Assembly: GCF_910594005.1 (NCBI RefSeq)
Contig: NC_057825.1
Span: forward strand, 47,957,037-48,021,036
Origin: Cervus elaphus
Lineage: Eukaryota > Chordata > Mammalia > Artiodactyla > Cervidae
Direction: 5' to 3'
DNA length: 64,000 nt
The first letter of the stretch is position 1; each line of letters opens with the position of its first letter. The position numbers were made by a program, and so were the translations under genes. The notes under the pieces are model-generated. The model worked only from the letters and a program-made list of their open reading frames with translations, was not told the origin of the DNA and made no database searches. Positions 1 to 11,934 of this stretch are shown here, piece by piece.

Positions 1-224
1 CTTTCATAAAAAGTCACCATTAAACTTTTTTTTGTCTTTTAAAATATTTTTATCAGTTTTTTTTTTTCACTTCTTCAAAAAGAGAAAAAAAACTGTTCAA
101 ATTTAGTCTAGTTCACTCTGATTGCTTTCTATCACTCCGTGAATGTTCTAGAGGCAGCCAAATGTGATGTTACCCAGAGAAGCTCTGAACCCAGGCCACA
201 GATTCAAGTGATTTTCTCAATACC

Positions 225-635
225 CTGTCCAGAGATGATATCTAATCTGTAGTATTCCTCCTCGACTTAGTTGTATGGACAGTTAAATGAGTTAGATGTG
301 CGGGTGTGTGTGTTCAGTCGCTCAGTTGTGCCTGACTCTATGTGATCCTAGGGCTGTAGCCTGCCATGCTCCTGTGGGCATGGAATTTTCTAGGCAAGAA
401 TGCTGGAGTGGGTAGCCATTCCTTTCCCCGGGGGATCTTCCTGACTCAGGGATCAAACCTGCATCTCTTGCGTCTCCTGCATTGGCAGGTGGATTCATCA
501 CCACTAAAGTCACATGGGAGGCCCAAATGAATTACATGTACCTTAAATATGAGGCTTAAGTGAATTAACAGATATGTATAGAGATTGCCTGCAACAGAGT
601 AAGCACTCAAAGAGCTAGCTATATTTATCAATCTT
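225..635 (+). mobile_element. MIR SINE, split by a Bov-tA insertion
   Basis: Sequence on both sides of the SINE at 300-524 reads as one MIR 3' half. The left part (about 225-299) ends with 'gttaaatgagttagatgt'. The right part (540-635) carries the MIR tail signature 'gagtaagcactcaaagag' followed by 'ctagctat'. MIRs are old tRNA-derived SINEs shared by all mammals. The match is diverged, so the outer limits are approximate. Confidence 0.55.
300..524 (-). mobile_element. Bov-tA SINE, antisense
   Basis: Read on the minus strand this has the tRNA-like head ('gcctcccatgtgac' side), the 'ctggagaa'-type middle and the BovB-derived tail ('tgtgcctgactc' on the plus strand). It is flanked by an imperfect 15-bp duplication (285-299 and 525-539, two differences), which fixes the ends and shows insertion into the MIR. 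The 63-codon open frame across it is only a SINE translation. Confidence 0.85.
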
Positions 636-1430
636 CACAAATATTGTTGAAGTTTTATTTAATAAGTCTAGATCTCCATCTTATTCTCAATTAATTATTT
701 CCACACACACATGTAAATATCTTCTTTCTACTGCCAAAAGGCCGCATCTTAGATTACCTTTCCTACCTGGACTACTCACATTCTAAATCATTTTTCTAGA
801 AATAGAGTGTGTGTACTCACTAGAGGAGGTATGCAGGATAAACCACTGAAGTTTCTAAAGATAATTTTAAATTATATATTTACTTCATGTTTAAAAAGTT
901 GGAAAATGAAGATCTTAATATTTGACAGAGGATTGTGACCCTGCCAACCACAAGCATCAGGAGAACTCCAATTAGGGAAGGAATACAAGGGGAAAATGTG
1001 CTGAATGGAAGTCTCTTGCCACTAAAGGGGTTTAATAATGAGACTCATAGAGGAATGTATGCATGATCAAAAGAATTTACAGATTATGTCAACTATTTTT
1101 TAAGACCAAATGTTACAAAACTGAGGGGTGTCTTTCAGACTTTTCTCATTACTGAGTGAAAGTGCAAACACAGTCTCCTGCTAACAGAAGAAATGCAGTT
1201 GTGTTTACCATGTTTGTTAAAATTGTAGAGGTTAGCAATTCTGTAGTGCAAGGGATAAGTCTCACCAAGAGAATACCACCTTCTTGATGATATCTCCCCT
1301 GCCAGCAAGTATCAAAGTCAATATTGACTGATGAGGGTATTGATCTTACAAGTAACAGAGAACGGAGGGGAAAAGACCAGACTGACATTTCTACTCCTGA
1401 CATGAGTTCTACCCAGCCTCATTATTGTTC
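636..1430. other. No gene seen
   Basis: AT-rich sequence without a recognisable repeat or gene. An 84-codon open frame on the minus strand (1149-1403) shows no similarity I recognise and no supporting context. Confidence 0.6.
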
Positions 1431-2272
1431 TTGTTGTTTGGCACTAAGTCATGTCTGACTCTTTGAGATGCCATGGACTGCAGCATGCTAGGCTTCTCTG
1501 TCCTCCACTATACCCCAGAGTTTTCTAAAATTCATGTCTACTGAGTAGATCACGCTATCTAACCATCTTATCCTCTGTTTCCTTCTTCTTGTGCTTTCAA
1601 TCTTTCCCAGTATCACGGTCCTTTCCAAAGATGGTCATCTGAATTAAACTGGCCCATAACTGTCCATTTTAATTCACCAAGAAAAATAAATTTTAGTTCA
1701 TTTTAGTTCACAAAGAAAAAGAAATGCAAAAAGGAAAATGATTGGCCAAGGAGGCTTTACAAACAGGTGACCATTATATCTACTACTGTGGGCAACACTC
1801 CCTTTGAAGAATTGGAGCAGCCCTCATAGTCAACAAAAGAGCCATAACACGGTACTTGGGTGCAACCTCAAAAATGATCTCAGTTCATTTCCAAGACAAA
1901 TCATTCAACATCACAGTAATCCAAGTCTATGTCCCAACCACTGATTCTGAAAAAGATGAAGTTGACTGATTCTATGAAGATGTACAATACCAAAAAAAGA
2001 AAAAAAAAAAAAAAAGATATCCTTTTCATTATAGGAGACTGGAATGCAAAAGTAGGAAGTCAAGAGATATCCAGAATAATAGGCAAGTTTTACCTTGGAG
2101 TACAAAATGAAATGGGGAAAGGGCTAATTGTTTTGTCAGGAGAATATGCTAGTCATAGCAAACACCCTTTTCCAGCAATCCAAGTGGTTACTCTACACAT
2201 GGACATCACAAGCAGGTCAATACTGAAATCAGATTGATTATGATCTTTGCAGCTGAAGAAACAGAGATCTAT
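1431..2272. mobile_element. Scrambled BovB fragment mosaic
   Basis: Four BovB pieces lie in an order no single insertion predicts. 1431-1626 is the 3' end on the minus strand. 1630-1678 is an EN-domain piece on the minus strand. 1711-1766 is a plus-strand piece of the linker between EN and RT ('aagaaatgcaaaaaggaaaa'). 1767-2272 is EN on the plus strand. The inverted EN piece stops at the same element position ('gatgacca') where the plus EN piece begins, so this looks like an inversion breakpoint. The plus piece encodes FIIGDWNAKVGSQE, the endonuclease motif containing the catalytic Asp, but has an A-tract expansion at 1991-2015 and frame breaks. Confidence 0.75.
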
Positions 2273-2439
2273 TCCATTTCTCTCTTTATTTATTTATATC
2301 ACTAAAAGCTTCTTTCTCATCATCACAGAAATTTTCCAAACAAATTTTTAAATAAAATTTTGCATTATAAGTAGAAAAGAATATAAAATAAATGTATGAA
2401 GTAGTATCAACTTATTAAAAAAAAAAAAAAAGCACAAAG

Positions 2440-2836
2440 TTAGAGTTGAGAATTCAGCTTTATTTAGGGCAAAATGAGGACTGCAGCCCAGGAGACAGCA
2501 CCTCAGTTAGCTCTGAGAAACTGCTCCGAAGAGGCAGGGGAGAAGGCCAGCATATATGTGATTTTCATGAAGGAGGAATACATGCAATCAAGCACGTATT
2601 TTTCTAGAAGGTTTCTGCTAGTCACGAGAAGCAGTTGTCACCATAAAGAATTTTAGTGCTTTTAGATATTATGAGATATAAGAGGTATAAGAACTGAGCT
2701 CATAAAATTAGCTCCTGAAAATATCTATCTGAAATCCTGTCCTGCCAGTTTCCCCCTGAGCACAGACTGCTTCATTTCTCCTCTCCACCCTGAACTCCTT
2801 TCAGGTGGTATTGAAGGTCAGTAACTGCCACAGCAC
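2440..2836 (-). mobile_element. Ruminant ERV solo LTR, antisense
   Basis: The segment beginning 'gaattcagctttatttaggg' and continuing 'caaaatgaggactgcagccc' resembles a common bovine endogenous retrovirus LTR. On the minus strand 'aaataaagc' is the polyadenylation signal at the expected distance from the 3' end. No retroviral coding sequence is attached, so it is probably a solo LTR. The ERV class is uncertain, the ends are approximate, and a poly-A run lies just outside at 2416-2432. Confidence 0.65.
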
Positions 2837-3107
2837 ATGAATTAATTCTTGTAGAGGAAGATGGGAAGTACCAATTTGTAGTTGACAGTAGTACCACTGA
2901 AGTCTTATTTTCATTTAGATCTATAGCCCTTTATGGGCTATCATTTTCAGTAATGACAGATAATAAAGTCACATAGAGAAATTAATTTAACTTAAAACCA
3001 CACATAGGAGCTATTGCATCACAAAGCATCTAATCAATATTTTCAAATTACAAAATAAATGTAATCAAATTTCTCTCACTAAAATTATTGAACAGCATTA
3101 TGCCAGT

Positions 3108-3312
3108 GGGCTTCCCTGGTGGCTCAGTGGTAAAGAATTCACCTGCTAGTGCATGAGACATGGGCTCAATCCCTGGGTCAGGAAGTTCCCTTGGAGTAGG
3201 AAATGGCTATTCATGCCTCCTGGGAAATCTCATGGGCAGAGGAGCCTGGTGGGTTACAGTCCATTGGGCTGCAAAAGAGTCAGACAGACTTAGCGACTAA
3301 ATAAACAAACAG
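3108..3312 (+). mobile_element. Bov-tA SINE
   Basis: Typical head 'gggcttccctggtggctcag', then the 'aaagaattcacctgc' segment, and a BovB-like tail ending 'agacttagcgactaa' with a short A-rich end. Moderately diverged. This is a tRNA-Glu-like SINE, not a tRNA gene. Confidence 0.9.
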
Positions 3313-5196
3313 CTACAGCAACGACAACAAAAACCAATTATACCATTAGTCATTATAATAGATATTTTTAAAACTTTGTTTAGTTCTTGTAGTCACATAT
3401 TGTTCATGCTTTATAACATAAATAGCATCACAATTAAGTCATATATATAAAATTTGTAAATAAATACAACAATAAGAAAGATGGATAATCACTTTTTAGA
3501 AATGGAATGATCAAAAAGTTTGAAAAGAGGGTTCTAAACAAATTTACACTACCTGGAAAACTGCATTTCTATACATTAAATGATATGGATTCTCACTCCC
3601 TTTTCCTATAGTAAAGTCTAATATTTCTAAGAGCTGCATCTCAAAAGGAAAACTTTAAACTCAGCACCTCCTTGGTCATTCCCTGCCAAATTGCTTTCAG
3701 AAAATGGAGTATCTAATGAACAGAGGACAGCAGAAGGAAGAAGGGGCATCAACCTTCCACCTGGCTCACACATAAACAACTGTTTCATTTTCTAGAGCTA
3801 CAGAACCCTGGTTTCTGAGTCTGCCAATGGAAAATGTGATTTACAGTATCCTTGCAGTATGGTGATAGTTTCAAGAGCAGACTTCTGGGCAGCTTCTGAG
3901 ATAAAACACACATTTGTTTTGTTTTTCTTTCTTTGAAACAGGTGCCTTTATTAGAGCATCATTCCAATGTTTCAAATTATGTTGATTATCAGCTTTAGTT
4001 TAGCATTGAGAGCATTTGTGTTTTTGTTGCAGTTATTGTCATGTCTTCAATAGAATTTTAGTAATAAAAAGAGAGAATAAGCAATTGGAGGCAGATAAAG
4101 GATTAGAGCACTGGGAATGTATATTAGTGCTTTATTGTTTCCTGTAAACATTTCCAGTATGTTTCTGCAAACTTAATTATTCAAAGATATTTTCTTGAAG
4201 AAGCTTTCCCATATGAGATAATCCTAACTGCAATAAAATAATTAAAAAGTTATCCCAAACTGATTCATCTCAGTTAAGATTCAGAACATAAGTGACAAAT
4301 TTTCCAGTGTAGACCTTTTTCTTTTAACTTCAGAAGTCACCAACGGTAGGGAAAACAATCACATCAGAAAAATCAAGATTTTACATAACACAATTCACCT
4401 TTTTAAAAACTCCATCTTACCTGCTTTAAGAGTTAATAAAGATGAAATATTTATATTTCAATGAGCATTTCTCCCTTCATCCCTTTTTATCTTTAATTTG
4501 GTCCTGTAGGGTGAAAGTTGCTTTGAGCTATGTTACTGATCTCTGAACTTCATAGAAAACTGATATTGCATAATCTCAATCAGAAATCTGCTTAAAAAAA
4601 AAAAAAAAAGAAATATATCCCAGGAGAAAAATCCAGATATCAGACCCCAGTTGGTCTGAAGAGTGATTCAATTAAAATTTGAGTTTTTCAGACATCTGAA
4701 ACAGAATGGCCTGAACTATTTATCCATCATTTTCAGGTCCATCCTTAAGCAAAATAAGAAGTTTCTTTTAAGTAGCTTTTAATTTCCTCTTTTAGTGTTT
4801 TTTTTTTTTCCTTCATCCAAGTGTCCATTCTTTTGCAGACCCCTTTTTAATATAGGTTTTCTCAAGGAGACACTAATTAGAACCCAGTTCCTCGTGAGAA
4901 CATCAAATTAGAATTAATTTGGCATATATTTGGAACCCAATGTCACAATGCATTACTTTATTGATGCTATAAAATTTTAATAGGAAATGGGATTAAAACT
5001 CCCAAAGATTAACAATACCCTTAAAGTTGCAGTGCTTAAAACTGCCAGATACAGAGGTACAACCTTAAATCTTCTTTCTCAAAATCTAGAATATATTGTT
5101 ATGTTATTTCCCCACAAAAGTATTTTAGGAGAATATTTCAAAGTTGCAAGCTCTATTTCATTTGCCCTCAAATCATATTCAGCAGCTGACAAAATG
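3313..5196. other. No gene seen; unique AT-rich sequence
   Basis: I find no coding frame with recognisable similarity and no named repeat. Local features are a poly-A run near 4592-4608 and a poly-T run near 4799-4810, either of which could be the tail of a decayed retroposon. Confidence 0.55.
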
Positions 5197-5575
5197 TGAA
5201 CACTCTGAAGCCTAACTACTCAGGTGTAAATCCCAGTCCTGACACTTGCTAGTTACATGAATTTGGGCAAATTGTATTTAAATTCTCTGCACCTCCATAG
5301 GCCAACCAAGAAAATTATGCATAGAACACAGTATCTGTCCTGGAGAAGAAATGGAAACCCACTGCAGTATTCTTGTCTGGAGAAATCCATGGACAAATGA
5401 GCTTGGCAGGCTACAGTCCATGGGGTCACAAAGAGTTGGACATGACTGAGTGACTATCACTTACTCATAGTATCTGTTCAAAAATTTACTGAGAGAATTG
5501 TAAAGTAATTTATGTAATACATTTAACACAATACCAGCCACATAAAAAATGCTCAACAAATCATGAGCTTTAGAG
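5197..5575 (+). mobile_element. MIR SINE, split by a truncated Bov-A insertion
   Basis: The MIR core is clear on the left: 'gtaaatcccagtcctgacac' then 'ttgggcaaattgtattt' matches the 'tgccacttactagctgtgtg' to 'gggcaagttac' core. The MIR tail resumes after 5477 ('taatacatttaacacaatac', 'aaaatgctcaacaaat'). The insert at 5339-5468 divides it. Confidence 0.75.
5339..5468 (+). mobile_element. 5'-truncated Bov-A SINE with TSD
   Basis: Starts 'cctggagaagaaatggaaac' and ends in the BovB-type tail 'acatgactgagtgactatca'. The 9-bp duplication 'agtatctgt' at 5330-5338 and 5469-5477 marks target-primed insertion into the MIR. The tRNA-like head is missing. Confidence 0.85.
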
Positions 5576-5588
5576 ATCTATTAGAGCT

Positions 5589-5720
5589 AAAAAAAAAAAA
5601 AAAAAAAAAAAACAACCATTTTTTAACTGCTGTATCCCCAGATCTTCACCCAGCCTAGTCACTGGAACAAATGAGAAGTTCAATAGCTATTTGTAGAATG
5701 AATGAATGAATGAATGAATG
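5589..5720 (+). mobile_element. L2 LINE 3' end with poly-A and (GAAT)n
   Basis: A 24-base A run (5589-5612) precedes 'actgctgtatccccagatct', the conserved L2 3' end. The L2 end decays into its usual GAAT-type tail, here a perfect (GAAT)n array at 5696-5720. L2 is an old mammal-wide LINE; only the last 80 or so bases are present. Confidence 0.7.
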
Positions 5721-6203
5721 CAATGTCTTGTCCAAATGAGTTGTTTGTTGAAAACAGTAATAAAATTACATGGGATTTTGATTGATTCCTTGTCATGAAT
5801 CTCTTCCAGATGCTTGAAACATATAGCTGTTCAATAAATATAATTTAACGTGCTGAAGCTTATGAAGCCATGAAGAGTTAGTAGCCTTTCAGCATGGGTA
5901 TTTCATTATTAAATCCTGTTACTTTCTCTTTCACCATGATGTATGTCATAAAAAATGTAATATTTTTGAAATTTTTATTGAATTTTACACATTATAACTT
6001 CATGAAATAAAACTGGTATGTCTAAAGTCTATGAATCATTTCTGTGATGCTGGTTAATGGTGGTTTAAGAAGACATGTATTTTAGCATCACCTGAGTGCA
6101 ATGTATACAAGTATAGTGTCTTGGCAAGTCAGATAATAATGTTAAGTGGTATTAAAGACTGTACATTTCATAAACCCCTCTTTGTTTAATTTTTACTTTT
6201 ATT
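5721..6203. other. No gene seen
   Basis: AT-rich. 'gctgttcaataaatataa' near 5826 recalls an L2 or MIR tail but is too short to call. Confidence 0.5.
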
Positions 6204-6290
6204 GGGCTCCCCTGGTGGATCAGATGGTAATGAATTTGCTTGCAATTCAGGAGAATTTGTTCGATCCCTGGGTTGGGAAGATCCCAGTTC
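6204..6290 (+). mobile_element. Partial Bov-tA SINE (head only)
   Basis: 'gggctcccctggtggatcag' through 'gatccctgggttgggaagat' is the 5' tRNA-like half of Bov-tA. The element stops before the BovB-derived tail, so it is 3' truncated, which is unusual for a target-primed insertion and suggests a later deletion. Confidence 0.8.
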
Positions 6291-7282
6291 ATCTCAAATA
6301 GATTTTGCATAATATTTAGTTTTATTTCTCAAAATTTATTTGGGATGAACTGGATGCATGCCAGCCTGTCACTAAGAATAAACTCATTTTCTCCAAGCTT
6401 ATGACATAATTTTTTCATTACATACAAAATTGACTCCAGTTGGTAACTGGCCTAACTATCTAAGGAACTCCAAATAGATGACAATAATAACATTAACATT
6501 TTTGACAAGCAGAAGTTATCAACTTAAATGCTACAACTCTAAAACAGCTTAAATCATAAGCCTAGTTAGATGAAGTACTAGTATCTACTTACTTTTGGTA
6601 GGTAATTGCATGACTTGAGTACCCTTGGTGAGCAATTGAGAATATCTGCTGTTAAAAAAAAAAAAAAAACTCTAGACTATAATTAGCATGGGTAAATCTT
6701 ACGACATAAATTTTTGCACTCCTAATCATCCATAATTATTTCTGAAGATGACGCTGTCCACAGATGCTGCTTGGATTTAATTCTGCACTGAATCATGTTG
6801 GTCAGTCATTTCTTACTGATTAGCCTCCTGAATTTGTACAAGAGTAAGCCTGCGTCTCCTTGCTTTCTATTTACCACTAAGTTATATGACTAGTCCGTTA
6901 ATCATAAGCCTCGAATAGTTGCACTCTAGATTTTGACAAAGATCATAATCTGCAATTTCAGCCACCCACATCTTGGAAAGCTTCAGGAAAGACAGACGAT
7001 GTTAAAGAAGGTTGCTCAAAATAAAGGATGTACATTCTTTTATCTATGTATTTCAAATTTTACCTTTAGGGAGAGTCAGGCTAAGGATGTTGCAAATCTG
7101 CTAAGATATCTGACCTGTTGTTGTTAAGTTGCTTTTTCAGTTTATGTTTAAGAGTGAGGAATATTATAAAGGACAACTTTGCTATGGCTCATTATGCTGT
7201 TAACATATCAAGTTTCTGGGACAAAAAGAAATTTAAAAATTAAATAATATATTTCATTATATACTTTATATAAGTATATAAA
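6291..7282. other. No gene seen
   Basis: Unique sequence with a 16-base A run at 6654-6669. A 64-codon plus-strand open frame (6933-7127) has no recognisable similarity. Confidence 0.5.
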
Positions 7283-7521
7283 TATTTAAAATTATATATA
7301 TATATATTTATTTATTTATTCACTCAGTCATGTCTGACTCTTCGTGATACCATGGACTGTAGCACGCCAGGCTCCTCTATCCTCCACTATGGCCCAGAGT
7401 TTGCTCAAATTAATGTCCATTGAGTTGGTGATATTATCTAACCATCTCATCTTCTGCTGCTCACTTCTCCTTTTGCCTTCAATCTTTCCTAGCATCAAGG
7501 TCTTTTACCTACTAATTACTT

Positions 7522-7573
<52 letters not shown>
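7283..7573 (-). mobile_element. BovB 3' end, antisense, between simple repeats
   Basis: 7321-7507 is the BovB 3' terminal part on the minus strand ('cactcagtcatgtctgactc' side to 'agcatcaaggtctttt'). It is bordered by TA/TTTA repeats on the left (7283-7320) and by an A run followed by (TA)n on the right (7522-7573). Confidence 0.8.
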
Positions 7574-7577
<4 letters not shown>

Positions 7578-8310
7578 AGCATTTGACTTACTTTTGACAC
7601 ACAACTAATTATGGCCCTAAATCTTAAAACCAGGATGTCTAAAATTAATCATGATTTTTCCCCTCCAAATCTGTTTTTTCTTCTAGGTTCCCTAAGTAAA
7701 ATGCTTAAGCCCCAAACTAGAAAATTATTCTAAACCAGCAGTCACTTCATTGCCCACATTAAACTAACTACCTAGTTCTGACACCTGCATTTTCTAAACA
7801 TTTCCCAAATCTACCATCTCTACATTCACCTCAATTACTACAGCTCAAGGCAGAAGCATTTCTCTCTACCATTATGATAACATCCCCTAAACAGTCTCCT
7901 GGTCTCCACTAAAGCTTCTTCTCAATCCATTCTACAGTCTGCAAAATAATGTGATTTCGTCATGTAAAATGAATGAAGCCCTTGTGCTGGATGACAACAT
8001 GAGCAGGCCAAGAAAGTGAACCCAAGCCACTAGTAGAATGCACTGAGCAACAGAGAATGATAAAAGAGAATGCTGAAGAGTTTGGACCAGATCAAATAAT
8101 GCAGGGCTTTATAGTTAAGGACTCAAGTATTTACTCTCAGAAAGGATTGTGTTAACAAATTTTAACTAAGTAAACAACATGACTATTTCTAAAATATATT
8201 CAGCTAACAGCGGAGTCCTCTGTGTAGCAGTAACCTACAAAGAGATGTATGAAGCTGTATATTAGAAGGAAAGAAAAAAAAATCTATTTAAACAATCTTA
8301 TCCTTTTAAA
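7574..8310. other. No gene seen; possible old repeat
   Basis: No coding similarity. The stretch around 7690-7960 ('aaacagtctcctggtctcca', 'tccattctacagtctgcaaa') resembles an old mammalian interspersed repeat that I cannot name with confidence. Confidence 0.4.
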
Positions 8311-8584
8311 CTGAATATTCTTTGGAAGAATTAATGCTGAAGCTGAAACTCCAATACTTTGGTCACCTGATGCAAAGAACTGACTCGTTAGAAAAGTCCT
8401 GGTGCTGGGAAAGATTGAAGGCAGGAGAAGGGGACAACAGAAGATGAAATGGTTGGATAGCATCACTGACCTGATGGACATGAGTTTGAGCAAGCTCCAG
8501 GAGTTGGTGATGGAGAGGGAAGCCTAGAGTGCTGCAGTCCATGGGGTTGCAAAGAGTCGGACTCAACTGAGCAACTGAACTGAT
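8311..8584 (+). mobile_element. BovB 3' end
   Basis: From 'ctgaatattctttggaagaa' to the tail 'actcaactgagcaactgaac'. This is the last 270 bp of the LINE, encoding the C-terminal tail of the RT protein with frame breaks. Severely 5'-truncated insertion. Confidence 0.9.
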
Positions 8585-8851
8585 TGATACTTTTAAAAAT
8601 AATCAATCAAAACACATATATTGAGAAGTTGTTCAAAAATAACTTTTTGTCAAAGAAGTGATGACCCAAAGATTGTGAAAATATTTGTGTAGATAGATGG
8701 AGACAGTTTAGATTGCTATTTCATTAAATAAATATAGAGTGTATGGTATCTCATATTATGGTGGTGATGGCTAAGACAGAGTCAAATGGGTTAATAAAAG
8801 AGATATTTGCAAAGAGTCACTTCCTTATTATGATCTAAGTTAAAATGGATT

Positions 8852-11615
8852 GTGTTGTTGTTCAGTTGCTAAGTCATGTCCGACTCTTTGCAACCTCATT
8901 GACTGTAGCACGCAACCATTCTCTGTCCTTCAATATCTCCCAGAATTTACTCAAACTCATATCCCTTGAGTTGGTGATACCATCCAACCATCTCATCTTC
9001 TGTCACCCCCTTTTCCTCCTGCCCTCAGTCTTTCTCAGCATGAGAGTCTTTTCCTATGAGTTGGCTCTTTGCATCAGGTGGACAAATTATTGGAGCTTCA
9101 GTTTCAGAAGTAGTCCTTCCAGTGAATATTCAGGGTTGATTTCATTTAGGATTCACTAGTTTGCTCTCCTAGATGTCCAAGGGACTCTCAAGAGTTTTCT
9201 TCAGCAGTTTTCTTACAATTTGAAAGCCTCAACTCTTCGGTCCTCAGCCTTCTTTATGGTCCAACTCTCACATCCTTAGATGACTACTGGAAAAACCATA
9301 GCTTTAATTATATGTACCTTTGTCAGCAAAGTGATGTCTCTACTTTTTACTATGCTGTCTAGAGTTGTCATAAATTTTCTTCCAGAGAGTAAATGTCTTT
9401 TAATTCTGTAGCTGCAGTCACTGTTTGCAGTGATTTTGAAGCCCAAGAAAATAAAATCTGTTACTGTTTCCACTTTTTCTACATCTATTTGCCATGAATT
9501 GATAGGATCAGATGCCATGATTTAGTTTTTAAATGTTCAGTTTGAGCCAACTTTTTAGCTCTCTTCTTTCACTCTCATCAAGAGACTCTTTAGTTCCTCT
9601 TCGCTTTCTGCCATTAGAGTGGTATTTTCTGCATATCTGAGGTTTTTGGTATTTCTACTAGTAATCTTGATTCTAGCTTGTGAGTCATCCAGTCTGGCAT
9701 TTCTCATGATGTACTCTGCATAGAAGTTAAATAAGCAGGGTGACAATACACAGCCTTGACATGCTCCTTCCCCAATTTTGAATGAGTCAGTTGTTCCATG
9801 TACAGTTCTAACTGCTGCTTCTTGCCCCATGTACAAGTTTCTCCAGAGGCAGGTAAGGGGATCAGACCTCTCCATCTCTTTCAGAATATTCCACAGTTTG
9901 TTGTTATCCACACAGTCAAAGCTTTGGCATAGTCAGTGAAGCAGAAGTAAATATTTTTCTGGAATTTTCTTGCTTTTTCTGTGATGCAACAGATGTTGGA
10001 AATTTGATCTATGGCTCCTCTGCCTTTCCTAAATTCAGCTTTCTCTCCTGGAAGTTCTCAGTTTGTGTAATGCTGAAGCCTAGCTTGAAGGACTTTCAGT
10101 ATTATCTTGCTAGCATGTGAAGTGAGCACAGCTCTATGGTAGTTTTAACACTATTTGGCATTCCCTTTCTTTGGGATTGAAATGAAAATTGACCCTTTCC
10201 AGTTCTGTGGCCACTGCTGAGTTTTGGAAATTTGCTGGTATATTGAGTGCAGCATATATATGGCATCATTTTTAGGATTTTAAATAGCTTAGCTGGCATT
10301 CCATCACCTCCACTCATTCATAGTAATACTTTCTAAGGCCCATTTTACTTTATGCTCCAAGATATTTGGCTCCAGGTGAGTGACCATACCATCATGGTTA
10401 TCTGGGTCTTTAATAACTTTTTTATACTTCTTTTGTATACTCTTGCCACAGTTTCTTAATCTCTTCTTCTTCTGTTATGTCCTTGCCATTTCTTTCATTT
10501 ATTGTGCCTATCTCGGCATGCAATGTTCCCTTGGTATCTCCAATTTTCTCGAATATACCTCTCATCTTTCCTATTCATGGGGAGAGAGTAAATTAGCCAA
10601 GATGGCATGTTCAGGCTCTGTTGCCACATGTTTTATAAATAATGATCATGTAACAGCTGAGGTCATTTATAGCACTGCACATGTGTGTCACGAGGTACTC
10701 GCTTGGTCACGAGTTACTTTGTGCTGTCCATATGTATGAACTTCACCAATAAAGTGAGGGGAATTACCGCTGTGTCACGGCTGTGTCTGTTGGGTCAGCC
10801 ATGAGAGGAGAGAATATAGTGTGAATGCTGCTACAGCTATTTCGTCAGCCAGGAGGAAATATTGCTGTGGCTACTGTGTCATCCAGGAGAGAGGTTGTGT
10901 AGTTATGTTGTGTTTTGTTATGTCTGCTGCTCCAGCTGTTGCCAGCCAGAGGAGAATAGATATGTCTGCAGTTCCTAACGCTCCTGGCGTTAGGTCTTCT
11001 TCAGGCCTCTTAGCTTGCACCTTGCCTACCCTGGATTCAGCAAATAGTGTGGACAGTGAGATACAGCAAAACAGCTGGGGTCAAAAACAGGATCGGCAAT
11101 ACACTATTCTATTGTTTTCCTCTATTTCTTTACATTGCTCACTTAAGGCTTTCTTATCTCTCCAGAATTCTGCATTCAACTGAGTATATCTTTCCCTTTC
11201 TCCCTTGTTTTTCGCTTCTCTTCTTTTCTCAGCTATTTGTAAGGCCTCCTCAGACAACCGTTTCTCCTTCTGGCATTTCTTTTGCCTTGGGATTTTGATC
11301 ACCACCTCCTGGATAATGTTACAAACATCTGTCCATAATTCTTCAGGTCTGTACCAGATCTAACCCCTTGAATCTATGTGTCACCTCTTCTGTATAATCA
11401 TAAGGGATTTGATTTAGTTCATACCTGAACAGCCTAGTGTTTTTCCCTACCAGTTTCATTTTAAGCATGAATTATCCAATGAAGAGCTGATGATCTGAGC
11501 CACCGTCAGCTTCAGGTCTTGCTTTTTCTGAATGTACAGAGCTTCTCCATCTTTGGCTATAAAGAATGCAATCAATCTGATTTCAGTATTGACCATCTGG
11601 TGATATCCATGTGGT
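8852..11615 (-). mobile_element. BovB LINE, antisense, with nested LTR
   Basis: A BovB copy of about 2.2 kb, broken by an LTR at 10577-11103. The 3' end is at 8852 ('gtgttgttgttcagttgct') and the 5' truncation lies late in the endonuclease region near 11615. An imperfect 12-bp TSD flanks it (8840-8851 'ttaaaatggatt', 11616-11627 'ttaaaatagatt'), so it is one insertion. RT remnants occur in 9555-9911 (GACQGCVLSPCLFNFYAEYI) and 9276-9518. The catalytic YADD box reads YAEN, so the enzyme is dead. Confidence 0.92.
10577..11103 (+). mobile_element. Solo LTR inserted in BovB
   Basis: BovB homology stops at 10576 and resumes at 11104 with the 6-bp 'ctattc' duplicated (10571-10576 and 11104-11109), the duplication size typical of ERVK-like integration. 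The insert starts near 'tggggagag' and ends 'aataca'. A plus-strand polyadenylation signal 'caataaagtg' lies near 10750. The region after it carries three degenerate units of about 30 bp ('tcagccaggagga', 'tcatccaggagag', 'ccagccagaggag'). No viral genes are present. The LTR identity is inferred from the TSD, the poly-A signal and resemblance to bovine LTRs; the family is not confirmed. Confidence 0.7.
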
Positions 11616-11934
11616 TTAAAATAGATTACAAAAGTACTGAAATATCTTCTAGTGATAGTAAACACCACTTTGACACGCAGAGTTCAGGAAGCTTAAGGTT
11701 TAATGATTTTGTGCCTTTTAGATTATGTTTATCATACTGTTTTGGGAATCAGAAAATATAAGAAATTGAGACTAAAACTTGAAAAGCTTATAAAAGTAAC
11801 AGTAATCTCATAAAAGAATTAGAAAAGTCACCTGAAGCTTCAGACTTGTGACAGTGATGAAAGGTGGCTAAGAGTCAATCTAGCTAAGCTCTAAGTAACA
11901 ACTAAAGAGTTTTATAGTAGTAAACAGCCTTATT

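Noticed and set aside
1149..1403. 84-codon minus-strand open frame in unique sequence
   Set aside because: No recognisable motif, no splice or promoter context, and length within chance expectation for 64 kb.
2440..2836. Possible retroviral genes next to the LTRs
   Set aside because: I looked around all LTR-like blocks (2440, 10577, 12478, 18503, 37722, 54475) and saw no gag, protease, polymerase or envelope-like frames; they appear to be solo LTRs.
3108..3185. tRNA-like sequence in the SINE heads
   Set aside because: The Bov-tA head derives from a tRNA but lacks a complete cloverleaf and is fused to the SINE body; the same holds for all SINE copies here.
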